From: Macrothele yani
Taxonomy: Eukaryota > Arthropoda > Arachnida > Araneae > Macrothelidae
Assembly (NCBI GenBank): GCA_039090855.1
Contig: CM077034.1
Location: forward strand, 16,537,219-16,601,218
DNA length: 64,000 nucleotides
Reading direction: 5' to 3'
A model generated the notes under the pieces. The model worked only from the letters and a program-made list of their open reading frames with translations. It had not been told where the DNA came from and did not search any database. Of this stretch, positions 40,481 through 53,163 are shown piece by piece (the stretch's first letter is position 1; the number at the start of each line of letters is the position of its first letter). Position numbers and translations under genes: made by a program.

Positions 40481-43195
40481 GGAATTGCGGAAAGGTTTCT
40501 GAAAATTCAGAATTTTCCGTCAACACATCTCTTAAACCGATAGTTGACCGTCAATATAAAAAAGAAACTGCAGAAATGTTTCTGAAAATTCAGAATTTTC
40601 CGTTATCACACTTCTAAAACGGTGATTGACTGTCAATATAAGAAAGAAAACTGGTGAAAGATTTCTGAAAATTCAGAATTTTCCGTTCCGTTTGCACATC
40701 TCTAAACCGGTAATGACCATCAATATAAGAAAGGAAACTGCGGAAAGGTTTCTGAAAATTCAGAATTTTCCGTCAACACATCTCTTAAACCGATAGTTGA
40801 CCGTCAATATAAAAAAGAAACTGCAGAAATGTTTCTGAAAATTCAGAATTTTCCGTTATCACACTTCTAAAACGGTGATTGACTGTCAATATAAGAAAGA
40901 AAACTGGTGAAAGATTTCTGAAAATTCAGAATTTTCCGTTCCGTTTGCACATCTCTAAACCGGTAATGACCATCAATATAAGAAAGGAAACTGCGGAAAG
41001 GTTTCTGAAAATTCATAATTTTCCGTCACATCTCTAAAACGGTAATTGACCATCAATATAAGAAAGGAAACTGCAGAAAGGTTTCTGAAAATTCATAATT
41101 TACCGTTTGCACATCTCTAAAACGGTGATTGACTGTCAATATAAGAAAGAAAACTGGTGAAAGATTTCTGAAAATTCAGAATTTTCCGTTCCGTTTGCAC
41201 ATCTCTAAAACGGTAATTGACCATCAAGATAAAAAAGGAAACTGCGGAAAGGTTTCTGAAAATTCAGAATTTTCCGTTCCGTTTGCACATCTTTAAAACG
41301 GTAATTGACCATCAATATAAGAAAGGAAACTGCGGAGAGGTTTCTGAAAATTCATAATTTTTCGTCAAGACATCTCTAAAACGGTAATTGACCATCAATA
41401 TAAGAAAGGAAACTGCGGAAAGGTTTCTGAAAATTCATAATTTTTCGTCACATCTCTAAAACGGTAATTGACCATCAATGTAAGAAAGGAAAATGCGAAA
41501 AGGTTTCTGAAAATTCATAATTTACCGTTTGCACATCTCTAAAACGGTAATTGACTGTCAATATAAGAAAGAAAACTGGTGAAAGATTTCTGAAAATTCA
41601 GAATTTTCCGTTCCATTTGCACATCTCTAAAACGGTAATGACCATCAATATAAAAAAGGAAACTGCGGAAAGGTTTCTGAAAATTTATAATTTTCCGTTA
41701 AGACATCTCTAAAACGGTAATTGACCATCAATATAAGAAAGGAAACTGCGGAAAGGTTTCTGAAAATTCACAATTTTTCGTCACATCTCTAAAACGGTAA
41801 TTGACCATCAATATAAGAAAGGAAAATGCGGAAAGGTTTCTGAAAATTCATAATTTATCGTTTGCACATCTCTAAAACTGTGATTGACTGTCAATATAAG
41901 AAAGAAAACTGATGAAAGATTTCTGAAAATTCAGAATTTTCCGTTCCGTTTGCACATCTCTAAAACGGTAATGACCATCAAGATAAAAAAGGAAACTGCG
42001 GAAAGGTTTCTGAAAATTCAGAATTTTCCGTTCCGTTTGCACATCTCTAAAACGGTAATTGACCATCAATATAAGAAAGGAAACTGCGGAGATTTTTCTG
42101 AAAATTCATAATTTTTCGTCACATCTCTAAAACGGTAATTGACCATCAATATAAGAAAGGAAACTGCGGAAAGGTTTCTGAAAATTCATAATTTTTCGTC
42201 ACATCTCTAAAACGGTAATTGACCATCTATATAAGAAAGGAAAATGCGGAAAGGTTTCTGAAAGTTCATAATTTATCGTTTGCACATCTCTAAAACTGTG
42301 ATTGACTGTCAATATAAGAAAGAAAACTGGTGAAAGATTTCTGAAAATTCAGAATTTTTCATTCCATTTGCACATCTCTAAAACGGTAATTGACCATCAA
42401 TATAAAAAAGGAAACTGCGGAAAGGTTTCTGAAAATTTATAATTTTCCGTTAAGACATCTCTAAAACGGTAATTGACCATCAATATAAGAAAGGAAACTG
42501 CGGAAAGGTTTCTGAAAATTCACAATTTTTCGTCACATCTCTAAAACGGTAATTGACCATCAATATAAGAAAGGAAAATGCGGAAAGGTTTCTGAAAATT
42601 CATAATTTACCGTTTGCACATCTCTAAAACGGTGATTGACTGTCAATATTAGAAAGAAAACTGGTGAAAGATTTCTGAAAATTCAGAATTTTCAGTTCCG
42701 TTTGCACATCTCTAAAACGGTAATCGACCATCAATATAAGAAACGAAACTGCGGAAAGGTTTCTGAAAATTCATAATTTTTCGTCACATCTCTAAAACGG
42801 TAATCGACCATCAATATAAGAAAGGAAAATGCGGAAAGGTTTCTGAAAATTCATAATTTACCGTTTGCACATCTCTAAAACGGTGATTGACTGCCAATAT
42901 TAGAAAGAAAACTGGTGAAAGATTTCTGAAAATTCAGAATTTTCAGTTCCGTTTGCACATCTCTAAAACGGTAATGACCATCAATATAAGAAAGGAAACT
43001 GCGGAAAGGTTTCTGAAAATTCATAATTTTTCGTCACATCTCTAAAACGGTAATTGACCATCAATATAAGAAAGGAAACTGCGGAAAGGTTTCTGAAAAT
43101 TCATAATTTTCGTTTACACATTTCTAAAACGGCAATTGACCGTCAATATAAGAAAGGAAATTGCGGAAAGGTTTCTGAAAATTAAAAATTTTCTC
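40481..43195. repeat. ~80-95-bp satellite with internal inverted repeat
   Basis: About 32 units, each with tttctgaaaattca(g/t)aatttt followed by cacatctctaaaacggtaat and caatataagaaaggaaactg. Units fall into several length types. A block of three (about 250 bp, at 40497 and again at 40747) is duplicated almost exactly. The string gaaaattcagaattttc is a perfect 7-bp hairpin in many units. No ORF except repeat-born ones. Confidence 0.9.
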
Positions 43196-44269
43196 GTGGT
43201 ACGAAAAATCCGTGAAATTCAGGTCTCTTTCCGTCATTTGACGGAAAAGGTTGTATCAGAAATATGCTTTGTTAACTCACGAAAGAAATGATAGAAAGCG
43301 GCGCATAAATTTCAGAATTTTTTTTTTCTTTTTTTCTTTTTTTTTTTTTTTTTTTGTACTGTACGGTGCAGTGTGTATGTGGTACGTGTAGTATCCGCGT
43401 AGAGAAAAAAAAAAAAAAAAAAATGGTGCGCTTCCGTGCGTGGACCCTTAGTGTGAACCTGCTTCCCAATTAAGACTAAACAAATAAGTTCTATTTAAAA
43501 TAGCAAGACACAGTTCAAACGTGATACGGTCAGAACATTTCTATCGCATTCTGACGGTCTATGATTTCGTTATTTCCAATGTTGGCGGTTTGGAAGACCG
43601 CGTTTTCCTTCTTGTTCTTCCGACGATTCTCTCTTGAACGGGGATGGGAATGATACGTTCCTGCTTGCATACGTACACTAGCCTCATCAACTTTTATGTC
43701 TTTGTAACTTTAGAGAGAATTATCTACGAAGCAGAGAGAGGAAATCGGGCATGCACAGGAATATATCTGAAAGGCAAATTAAGCAAATGCATATCTTTCC
43801 GTCTTTTATGCCGCTTTAATGTATTCCATAAGAACTTTCGTGACTTTCTTTCTTTCTTTATTCCTTTCTATGGCTTTGACTTACTTTTCTTTTTTTCACT
43901 CTGGGTCATCTCGCAGGAATGTAATTCCTTGCAGTAAAATAACGAGGCGATTGTTTTGCTTCAAATCTCAGTGGGGACCACCCCCAAATTTAAATAAATG
44001 ATCGTCCTTTTCATTAGTGCCAGAGATATATATATATATCCGTCATATGAAAGAGATGATTTTAATGTCGTTGTTTTTAAATACGCGGTCATAACAGGCT
44101 AATGTAAATGTTGAAATCTTCCTCCATGTTTACTAGAGCAACAGCGATATTTCAATAAATAATACGAACGACTTTTAAAAAAATACCATTCTGTTGCTTG
44201 TCGTGAAGTATGGGCTCTGTTTTACGATCCCGTGCCATCATCAAAACGAAACCTGATTTACGACGATGC
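43196..44269. other. No gene; homopolymers and TA microsatellite
   Basis: Long T-run at about 43318-43355, A-run at 43405-43423, (TA)n at about 44026-44038. The plus ORF 43644-43937 has no recognised domain. Confidence 0.5.
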
Positions 44270-44330
44270 AGCATCAGCGGTAAGCATTCTCAATTCACTG
44301 CTGGATAAAGGTCTCCCCAAGCCTATTCCA
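44270..44330 (-). pseudogene. RTE 3'-end scrap, minus orientation
   Basis: ttcactgctggataaaggtc and ccccaagc match the complement of the RTE C-terminal codons at 45800-45840 (LGETFVQQWI). Only about 50-60 bp remain, just upstream of the opposing RTE copy. Confidence 0.55.
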
Positions 44331-44439
44331 CAAATCTGTCTAGGTTTCAAAATCGCTTTATTATTATTCATCAAAAGAAAACATAAGAGGGAGACGTACA
44401 GCGTTGGGCGTCTCACTGGGAAATAATACAAACTGTTAA

Positions 44440-45858
44440 AAACATGATGGTATATACACTGCGAAACAGTACTCGCCCAAATTTTCACTCGATGCCTTAA
44501 TGAAGGAAAGATTCCTGAGGATTGGAACACCGCTACAATGATCCTGCTACATAAGAAAAGGTGACATTGAGGATCTCGGAAACTACAGACCTATCAGCCT
44601 CCTATCAGTAGTTTATAAAATCTTCACTAAAGTTCTTTGACACCGCTTGAAGGTAACACTGGACATGGCTCAACCGAGAGAACAAGCTGGATTCAGGAGT
44701 GGCTACAGCACAATAGATCATATCCACGTGCTGAGAGAACTAATTGAAAGAGCGAGGGAATATGAACTTCCATTGTGCATGGCTTTTATCGATTATGAAA
44801 AAGCCTTTGATTCGGTGAAACCATCAGCAGTTACAATGGCTCTGAAAACCTGCGGTATTGAAGATGCATACATTAATATTATTAATAACATCTATGAAAA
44901 TGCAAGTGCAAAGATTAGGCTGTTTGAAAATACAACACACGTAAAAATTGGAAAGGGAGTGAGACAAGGTGACACCATATCTCCTCTTTAATGCCACATT
45001 GGAGGGTGTTTTTCAGTCGCTGACCTGGGAAAACAAGGGGATAAAGATTAATGGAGATTATCTAACCCACCTTCGTTTTTGCTGATGACGTAGTCATTTT
45101 TGCAACTACCCCATCAGAGCTGCAGAGTATGATCCAGGAACTTGCTGACAAGAGTAAAGAAGTGGGATTAAAAATGAACTTTCAGAAGACAAAAGTGATG
45201 TTCAATGCTTTTACAAGAAATGAAGATTTATCAATTGATGGAGAAAAGCTGGAGATAACAGACACGTATGTTTATCTTGGACAGCAGATATCAAGTGAGG
45301 GTCACATTGATGAAGAAATTAATCGGCGTACCAAACTTGCCTGGAGAGCTTTTGGAAGAAACAGCATAATTTTCAAGAGCAATATGCCATTATGTCTTAA
45401 AAGAAAAGTGTTTGATCAATGCATCCTTCCAGTGCTTACGTATGGTGCAGAGACGTGGACCTTAACTAAAAGAGACATACAAAGGCTGCAGACAACTCAA
45501 AGCAGCATGGAGAGGTGCATGCTTGGTGTAACCAGGAGTGATAAGAAGAGGAACTCGTGGATCAGAAAAATGACAAGAGTGGAAGACATCATGATCAGAG
45601 TTAAATCCCTGAAATGGCAATGGGCTGGACATACTGCCAGAAGGACAGACCATCGATGGACAGCCGAAATTTTAGATTGGATTCCAAGGGACAGGAAAAG
45701 ACCCAGAAGAAGACCACATTGGAGATGGGTGGATAAAATTCGAAAGTATGCAGGGGTGACATGGAGGAGACTGGCACAAAACAGACCGTTGTGGAGGAAA
45801 CTTGGGGAGACCTTCGTCCAGCAGTGGATTGATAATGGTTGACAATGATGATGATGAT
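44440..45858 (+). pseudogene. 5'-truncated RTE-like reverse transcriptase (copy 1)
   Basis: Begins inside the RT (LMKERFLRI / [20 protein letters not shown] by frame changes, [20 protein letters not shown]). It then reads EQAGFRSGYSTIDHI, AFIDYEKAFDSV, KGVRQGDTISP, a frameshift at about 44990-45060, the active site FADDVVIF, NFQKTKVMFN, TYGAETWTLTKRD, WQWAGHTARR and a C-terminus LGETFVQQWIDNG with stop at 45842. The 3' end runs straight into a (gat)n tract at 45845-45860, as RTE elements typically end in short tandem repeats. No endonuclease remains. Confidence 0.85.
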
Positions 45859-47086
45859 GATATACAATGCAATGACAATGGGGATGAATAACAATTGCTG
45901 CAAGCAAAGCTTATTGCATAAAAATTGCAGAAGTGACAGAGAGAAACACATCGTGTCACATGACATTGGCTGGGCATGATTTACAGGATAACACAGGCGA
46001 AACAATAGTACACAATTAGAAAAAGTACAGCACAAACACCGCCGTGAAGGTAAAACATTACATACATGAGATAAAAAACACAGCATGCACAATTGTGCAA
46101 GTTATTTAACGAGGGCAACAAAGCAACATAATACAGGCGGGGTGAAGGTAATTAATGTACACGAGTAAGCACGAAAATACACTGAGATGACATTAGCATT
46201 CACAATTCAACGGTAGCGTGGATTGCACGAATGCAGAAGGAACAGTAAGATCACAGAGCAAAACTAGGAATGCACACTGGGATGACACGAGGAATTAACG
46301 CAAAATGAAAGCACTGTACGACGCAATAGATGTAACTGGTACATTAACAAGACATCATGAACCATATTATACACAGGGACGACCAAATAAAGTACACAAT
46401 GTGAAGACACGATACAGCGCAAGAAATGTTACAAGTACAGTACAAAGCACACGATAAACCATGAGTGCACTCTGGGATGTTATGAGTATATGCATAAAAG
46501 TGAAAGCACAGGACAAGCCATGGGTTCTGACAGATGACAGAATTTATCATAAATTTGTACGTACACGATCAAAGCATTAACACAATGTGAAGCACGAAAA
46601 TAGTATGTACACAATGTGGAAGTATAGAACTGTACAAAAATCAAACAGGTGCAATGAAAATGGCTAAACACTAAGAAGGTGTGTGAGTACGGCAAATATA
46701 ACAAATGAGAGATAGAGACGTACACCACATGCCTTCTCAAAGTAAAACACACTACAGGAACACGGTGTAATATACTAGGTGCATTGACAGAAAGCACTTA
46801 AGGTGACCAGGGTACAGTCCCAAGTACATAAAAGTGACGGGAGGTTACGGAATCAGAGTGCACACTGATAACAATGTAAATATGGTAAAGCATAGTATGA
46901 CACGAAGAACAACAATTCAAATGACAAGATCACAATGATATATGCACACTAAAAACGAGAAAACAAAAACTTGGGTATTACAGCACAGGCTGTAGCACGA
47001 TCACATTATATACATGGAGACGAGTCGTAGAGAGCAGGAGGGGCACCAGGGTGCCACGGAACTCAGCAAAGGAGGTGTAGAATGTC
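45859..47086. other. No ORF of note; degenerate low-complexity DNA
   Basis: Words such as gtacacaatgtgaag, cactgggatgacacgag and acagtacaaagcac recur loosely, suggesting an old tandem repeat or the 3' untranslated region of the LINE remnant at 47087, which points toward it on the minus strand. Confidence 0.4.
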
Positions 47087-47890
47087 CTAGGGTACTGATA
47101 GGTGTAGCAGTCCAGAATCAACAGGAAACCATGGAGCGGCCGGCGCCCAGGTATCATAGAAGGTGGCTTCTCGACGACTGAAAGAAGCCGACTGGTACTC
47201 CAGGAGGAGTCGAGAAAGCAATCGATCTTGAAAATGGCACAAAAGTGCTGCGCTGGCCTGGTGTAAAGAGACCGGCGAGGAAACGCTGCGAAGTTGTTGA
47301 AGGTATACGTAAATAACGTGTTTAACCAGCACGAAAAGATAGGCACATACTGACGGAAGAGGCGTAGGTGGATGAGCCCGCAGAAGAAGATGTCTGTAGG
47401 CAGTGAACGGAAGATCTTGAGAACAAGAGCGACTGGCAATCCGGAAAGTCTGGTGGAGGAGAGACATCAGGATGGGACAGTAAAGGTAGACGTGAGAAAC
47501 GTCTGCCTCCTGTGCGCAGAAGGGGAGGAGAGGGGAGGAGAGAAGGGACATGCGAAAGAGAAAATACGGAACAGGGAGGCGATTGTTCAAAAAGAGCCAG
47601 TGGGTATTAATTTCAAGAGGGGCGGAAAAGGGTGAGCGGGCAGCGGCCCAGACAAGAGGAAGAGAAGCAGGGGGAACCTCCAGAATAGAAAGCGGTGAAG
47701 GGGTGGCAAGGTGCACTAGAAAACGATAAAGAGATTTAGAGGAGAGAGGAAGAACCGAGTTTGTGAGTCGGAGGAAAAACGGCAGCGGAAGAGGGGCAGA
47801 AAAGACAGAGACGAGACCGGTGGGGGAGACAAGATCAGGGAAAAGCGAAAGAAGTGCAGTTACGTACAGAACTACGCACCAGCACTTGTC
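47087..47890 (-). pseudogene. LINE C-terminal remnant (zinc-knuckle region)
   Basis: The minus ORF from 47716 reads WLFLNNRLPVPYFLFRMS, then LPFCAQEADVSHVYLYCPIL and SVCAYLFVLVKHVIYVYL. The layout W..L..RLP......, C..C....E...H....C matches the post-RT Cys/His segment common to many non-LTR retrotransposons. Similar sequence seems to extend upstream to about 47890 (LFPDLVSPTGLVSVFSAPLP). No RT active site is included, and I cannot name the clade. A host gene is less likely, given the surroundings. Confidence 0.5.
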
Positions 47891-47989
47891 AGGGCAGTTG
47901 CTAGTGCAAAATTCTAGGGAAAGCTAGAAAGTTTTTTTTACTCCGGTAAACTAATATGGTTATACTGAAGTGCAAAATAAAACTGGGAT

Positions 47990-48195
47990 ACCTTTCGAAT
48001 ACCGCGTTGGATGACTTTTCTTTTAAGACTTATCGCTTTCGAAAATTGTTTCTGCTTCTTTCAAAATCTCTCCAACTAAGTTTTACACACCTACCCATTT
48101 CTTCTTCTGTGTGGCCTTTGCACGATATCTGTTGCCCAAGGCAAATGTAGGCATTGGTTACTTCTAGATTTGACCGATCAGCTTCCAGATATCTT
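47990..48195 (-). pseudogene. Short RTE-like fragment
   Basis: With frame changes the minus strand reads NLEVTNAYICLGQQISCKGH, EEEMGRCVKLSWRDFERS and NFRK, clearly parallel to LEITDTYVYLGQQISSEGH of the RTE copies at 44440 and 51171 but diverged. Just left of it (47962-47990) actgaagtgcaaaataaaac resembles the terminus of the Tc1 at 39023. Confidence 0.65.
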
Positions 48196-48217
48196 TACTT
48201 TTTGTACAAGCTATGTA

Positions 48218-49756
48218 CACTGGCGTGCAAAAATTAAATACGAGACGGTTTGTCGAATGTAACGTCGTGCAGAAGTGTTCCACATCGACTCAAATCATAC
48301 CATAAGATCCCCAAGATGTAAGAATATGGGACAAGTGAGCAAAACTGTCCAAACAAGGAATCCAAAGGATACAAAGACACTTTATTGAAAAAGTAGCTTC
48401 GAGCACTGAAGACAGAAACGTCCATGGCGGCTGCCAAGAAAAATCCAGTCTTTAGTAGGGGATATGAACAACCCTGACTGCGTTGCAGGATTTACAACGT
48501 CTGCCCATGCTGAGGACAAGGTTGTCAAGGAGCTGTTGAGGCATCGTTGCCCATTCCTCTTGTAGCGCCAATCTTAGCTGCGGAATCGTTGCTGACGGCT
48601 GGTGACGTGCTGCCAAGCGTCTCCCGAGAAGGTCCAACAAGTGTTCGATTGGATTTAGGTCAGGGGACCTTGCGGGCCAATCCATGCGTTGAATATCTTC
48701 ATTCATCAACAGCTCTGCGACAGCCACTGTTCGATGAGGTGTAGCGTTGTTGTCCATGAAGAGGAACTCAGGACCCACAGCACCTCTAAACAGACGCACG
48801 TGAGGCAGGAGAACTTCGGTACAATAGCGAACACCAGTGACAAAACCTCCTTGGAAGATGTGGAGGTCAGTACGGCTGCCAAGCATGATACCGCCCCAAA
48901 CGAGAACTCCGCCACCTCAAAACCGGTCCTTTTCGATGATGTTGGAGGTGCGATTGCGTGTTCCTTGCTCTCTCCAGATGTGTATACGTCCAGAATCGCT
49001 CGTCAGACTAAATCGGCTCTGATCCGTAAAGAGAACTCGACCCCATTGCTGATATGTCCAGTTCTTGTGTTCCTGGCACCACAGAAACCGCCGTCTCCGA
49101 TGAGCAGGCATTAATGACACACACCGTACTGGTCGTCATGGAATAGACCACCTTCTGTAGCCTCCTGGTCACGATAAAACGCCATAAAGGACGTCCAGTT
49201 GTCTGTTGCATATGCCTTGCGATTTCTCCCGCTGTCTGCCGCCTGTCTCTTCTCGCCTGTAGGACAATATACCGGTCGTCCGCCGCCGTGGTTGCTCGTG
49301 GACGACCACTGCTAAACTCTTGGACAGCTGTTCCTGTCGTTTGAAATGCTCTCCAAGCTCGTGAAACGATGCTGTGAGCGATCCCGAACTCCTCGGCCAC
49401 GCTAGTCACACTTCGACCTTCTTCCAACTTCCCAATGACGCGACCTCGGGTAAAGTCATCCAGATGTCGTCTACGGGATTGCCTGTTGGCCATATCACAC
49501 GGTGGCAGCAACTCGACGTCGTTCAAACCGATGTACACCGTGCAATAGCTTTCACCGAATTGCTGAGCGTATACCGCCCGTGTGCTTTATACCATTCCGA
49601 CACTTTCCCCCCACACACGTTATGCTGCATATATGCGAGTGCCCTACCATACCGTACCCTAGTCTATCTCCTGAGTGGTCTTTCGGTCCATTCTGCCTCT
49701 TCGTTCCGCTGTTATACTAATTTCTCCTCCTCGTCCTTAATTTTTGCCCACCAGTG
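48218..49756 (-). mobile_element. Tc1-like transposon
   Basis: 1,539 bp, TA at 48216-48217 and 49757-49758. Inverted ends cactggcgtgcaaaaattaa and the complement of cactggtgggcaaaaattaa. Only 6 bp (tatata) separate it from the Tc1 at 49763. Transposase pseudogene on the minus strand. Confidence 0.9.
48452..49493 (-). pseudogene. Tc1-like transposase, second Asp changed to Asn
   Basis: Start MANRQSRRRHLDDFTRGRVI at 49493. Frame changes at about 49150, and an in-frame TGA follows EKDRF near 48916. Motifs: VTSVAEEFGIAHSIVSRAWR, SGRPRATT, VLFTDQSRFSLTSDSGRIHI, FMDNNATPHRT and SPDLNPIEHLLDLLG. The residue at the second catalytic Asp (the D of D-N-A) reads Asn here, which would abolish activity. 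The spacing to the Glu is 34. Confidence 0.85.
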
Positions 49757-49762
49757 TATATA

Positions 49763-51168
49763 CATTGCTGGCCACCCAAAATGCAACACCAAGAAGGAAG
49801 CATCCGATTGGCCTGAAATTCGCAGCATGCGTCGCCCGCGAGAGGACATGCAAACGATTAGCATTGCAGGGCATATGCAAATCATGTGCGCCCGGCACGC
49901 CACCGAGACGCACTATAAGAAGGGAGCACAAAAGGCGAGGTGTAAGTAGCGGAAGTGTGTTGTGCTGCGGAACCTGTGCGTGGGAAGCTTCCTGATGCCT
50001 CGTCGCAGAATACGGCAGTCATTTCCAGCACGTTTCGGAGTTCGACAGAGGACGAATAGTGGATTATCGCGACAACGGTTTATCGTATTGAGACATCGGC
50101 GCCCGTGTGGGACGACATGCAGGCACAGTGAGGCGAGTATGGATTGGGTGTGTGCAGGAGGGACGGACGGACCGATGTGAGCGATTGACGAAGCCGCGGC
50201 ACAACACTGAACGAGAGGACCGGCATGTTCTTCGGCAGGCATTGACGGCTCGCACCGCCACATCACGAACGTTAGCGCAGGAATTAGGGTGTGTTGCGCA
50301 ACAACCTGTGTCAGCACGTACCGTTCGACGTCGTCTGCATGAGCGGGGACTTGTCGCACGGCGCCCATTGCTCCGATTACCATTGACGTTACACCACCGG
50401 CGAGTGCGGCGGCAGTGGGCCGTTGAACGCCGCACCTGGACTACGGAATGGCACGACATTGTCTTCTCCGACGAATCCCGCTTCTGCCTGCAACACCAAG
50501 ATGGTCGGATCCGCGTGTGGCGGCACCGCGGCGAGAGACTGTATGACGCCTGCATTATGCATCGCCATACCGGTCCGTCGCCTGGAGTTATGGTTTGTGG
50601 CGCAATTGGATATGACACCCGCACCCCTCTGGTACGCATCGCCGGTAAATTCAACAGGCACCGCACCATCTCCGACGTTTTGGAGCCTGTAGTCCTCCCT
50701 TACCTGCAGGACCTGCCAGCGGCCACGTTTCAACAGGACAATGCGCGCCCGCACGTGGCACGCATCGTGCAACAATTCTTCACGGCCCACCAAGTGTCAC
50801 TGCTGCCGTGGCCCGCCTGTTCTCCCGATGTGTCACCAATCGAATACGTCTGGTCGCTGATCGGCAACCGAGTGGCCCGGCAAGCACCACCCGCGGCTAC
50901 GCCTGATGAACTGTGGCAACGTGTGGAAGCAGCCTGGACCGACATACCCCAAACCCACATCCAAAGCCTCTTCCGTTCGATGCCGCGGCGTGTGGCGGCC
51001 GTTATTTCCAGCCATGGGGGCCACAGGAACTATTGATGTCTGCGTGTTCCGCAAGTCGCACGAGCCTGTAAGCTCAATCGTTTCATTTTTGTATCTGTTG
51101 TTATGTGTCCAGGAAATCTAGCTGACGTCTCGTGTCCTTCTTGGTGTTGTATTTTGTGTGGCCAGCGG
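49763..51168 (+). mobile_element. Tc1-like transposon (second copy of the 22446 family)
   Basis: TA at 49761-49762 and 51169-51170. Ends cattgctggccacccaaaat and, reversed at the right, ccgctggccacacaaaat. It has the same internal sequence as 22446-23852 in opposite orientation. Its right end abuts the (tca)n tail of an RTE copy. Confidence 0.9.
49995..51036 (+). pseudogene. Tc1-like transposase, nearly intact
   Basis: Start MPRRRIRQSF at 49995, one frameshift at about 50025, one stop (TGA in SY-stop-DIGAR, where the other copy reads SYRDIGAR), and then open to the end of the gene at 51036. Motifs: ARTATSRTLAQELGCVAQQP, VFSDESRFCLQHQDGRIRVW, FQQDNARPHVARIVQQFF, SPDVSPIEYVWSLIG. The triad is intact, spaced by 34. 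About 347 codons in all. Confidence 0.9.
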
Positions 51169-51170
51169 TA

Positions 51171-52380
51171 TATCATCATCATCATTGTCAAGCATGATCA
51201 ATCCACTGCTGGACGAAGGTCTTCCCAAGTTTCCTCCACAACGGTCTGTCTTGTGCCAGTCTCCTCCATGTCACTCCCGCATACTTTCGAATTCCATCCA
51301 CCCATCTCCCATGTGGTCTTCTTCTGGGTCTTTTCCTGTAACTTGGAATATAATCTAAAATTTCGGCTGTCCATCGACGGTCTGTTCTTCTGGCAGTATG
51401 TCCAGCTCATTGCTATTTCAGGGATTTAAATCTGATCATGATGTCTTGTCATTTTTCGGATCCACGAGTTCCTCTTCTTATCTCTCCTGGTTACACCAAG
51501 CATGCACCTCTCCATGCTGCTTTGAGTTGTCTGCAGCCTTTGTATGTCTCTTTTAGTTAAGGTCCACGTCTCTGCACCATACGTAAGCACTGGAAGGATG
51601 CATTGATCAAACACTTTTCTTTTAAGACATAATGGCATATTGCTCTTGAAAATTATGCTGTTTCTTCCAAAAGCTCTCCAGGCAAGTTTTGTATGCCGAT
51701 TAATTTCTTCATCAATGTGACCCTCACTTGATATCTGCTGTCCAAGATAAACGTACGTGTCTGTTATCTCCAGCTTTTCTCCATCAATCGATAAATCTTC
51801 ATTTCTTGTAAAAGCATTGAACATCACTTTTGTCTTCTGAAAGTTCATTTTTAATCCCACTTCTTTATTCTTGTCAGCAAGTTCCTGGATCATACTCTGC
51901 AGCTCTGATGGGGTAGTTGCAAAAATGACTATGTCATGAGCAAAACGAAGGTGAGTTAGATAATCTCCATTAATCTTTATCCCTTTGTTTTACCAGTTCA
52001 GTGATTGAAAGACATTTTCCAATGTGGCATTAAAGAGCTTCGGAGATATGGTGTCACCTTGTCTCACTCCCTTTCCAATTTTTATGTGTGTTGTATTTTC
52101 AAACAACCGAATCTTTGCACTTGCATTTTCATAGATGTTATTAATAATATTAATGTACGCATCTTCAATACCGCAGGATTTCAGAGTCGTGGTAACTGCT
52201 GATGGTTTCACCGAATCAAAGGCTTTTTCATAATCGATAAAAGCCATGCATAATGGAAGTTCATATTCCCTCGCTCTTTCAATTAGTTCTCTCAGTACGT
52301 GGATATGATCTATTGTGCTGTAGCCACTCCTGAATCCAGCTTGTTCTCTCGGTTGAACCATGTCCAGTGTCACCTTCATA
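51171..52380 (-). pseudogene. 5'-truncated RTE-like reverse transcriptase (copy 2)
   Basis: Minus-strand copy closely matching 44640-45858: MKVTLDMVQPREQAGFRSG, AFIDYEKAFDSV, KGVRQGDTISPKLFN. The active site reads FAHDIVIF here (first Asp of the FADD box changed to His), then NFQKTKVMFN and TYGAETWTL. Stops lie near 51990 and frames change near 51430. The 3' tail is a (tca)n tract at 51171-51184. Confidence 0.85.
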
Positions 52381-53163
52381 TATATAGAAAGAGAGAGGTA
52401 AAATTGCGAGTCCCCCCCCCCCTTTTTTTTTCTTTTTCAGAGGCATTCAAAATTTTACCGTAGGATTTAATATTCTGAAATTTCCTTTAAACCTTTTTAA
52501 CAGTTATACGTCTTTTAAGGCCGTCTGAACGTATAACGAAAGTTCACCATAAATATTGGCTACACACAGATTTAATAAAGCTAGGTAATTTGTTTATTTG
52601 CGTATATATGTTAACAGACATGCTGAAAATAAAAATTATACATACGCGTGTATTTCGTAACCTTTTGATTTTCACGACCCAGTAATCTCTCCATCCAAGC
52701 CTTGCGAGCTGCCAAATCTTAAATTCAGAACCCAGATTTAAACACATTCCGGGAAATTATTGTCAAGAATCAAGCTCATAAATTGTATCAACCTCAAAAC
52801 CCCGCCCTTTTTTTTGTGTTGAGGTGTAAAAGAACTGGTTCCCCAGACAATGTACGATGGCGGAAATGCGAACAGCAGGTGCAGAAAAAGAAGCAACACG
52901 TTGCCATAAAACCTCTGGGAGACCCGTAATTGTTACCGCGAAATGCGAGAAAAAGGTGGATCACGTGATTCCTCAAAGTGTTTGCAAAACTTCCCCCCCC
53001 CCCCCCACACGGAAACCGCAACCACATCTTAAACTTCTTTGCAAGAATTTTCTGTTCGCTAACTCCTTCCTATTATGTTCCTTTGATTTTAGAAAATTTA
53101 GAAACCGACGAAAATCCTGAGAAATCTGTGCTACAAACAAAATATGGTTAGCGTCTTTTAATA
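52381..53163. other. No recognisable gene
   Basis: Contains C- and T-runs (52408-52437), and a 13-base C-run near 52989. Short ORFs without motifs. Confidence 0.5.

Noticed and set aside
47087..47716. 209-codon ORF as a host gene
   Set aside because: The Cys/His layout fits a LINE C-terminus, no start or splice evidence exists, and all neighbours are transposons.
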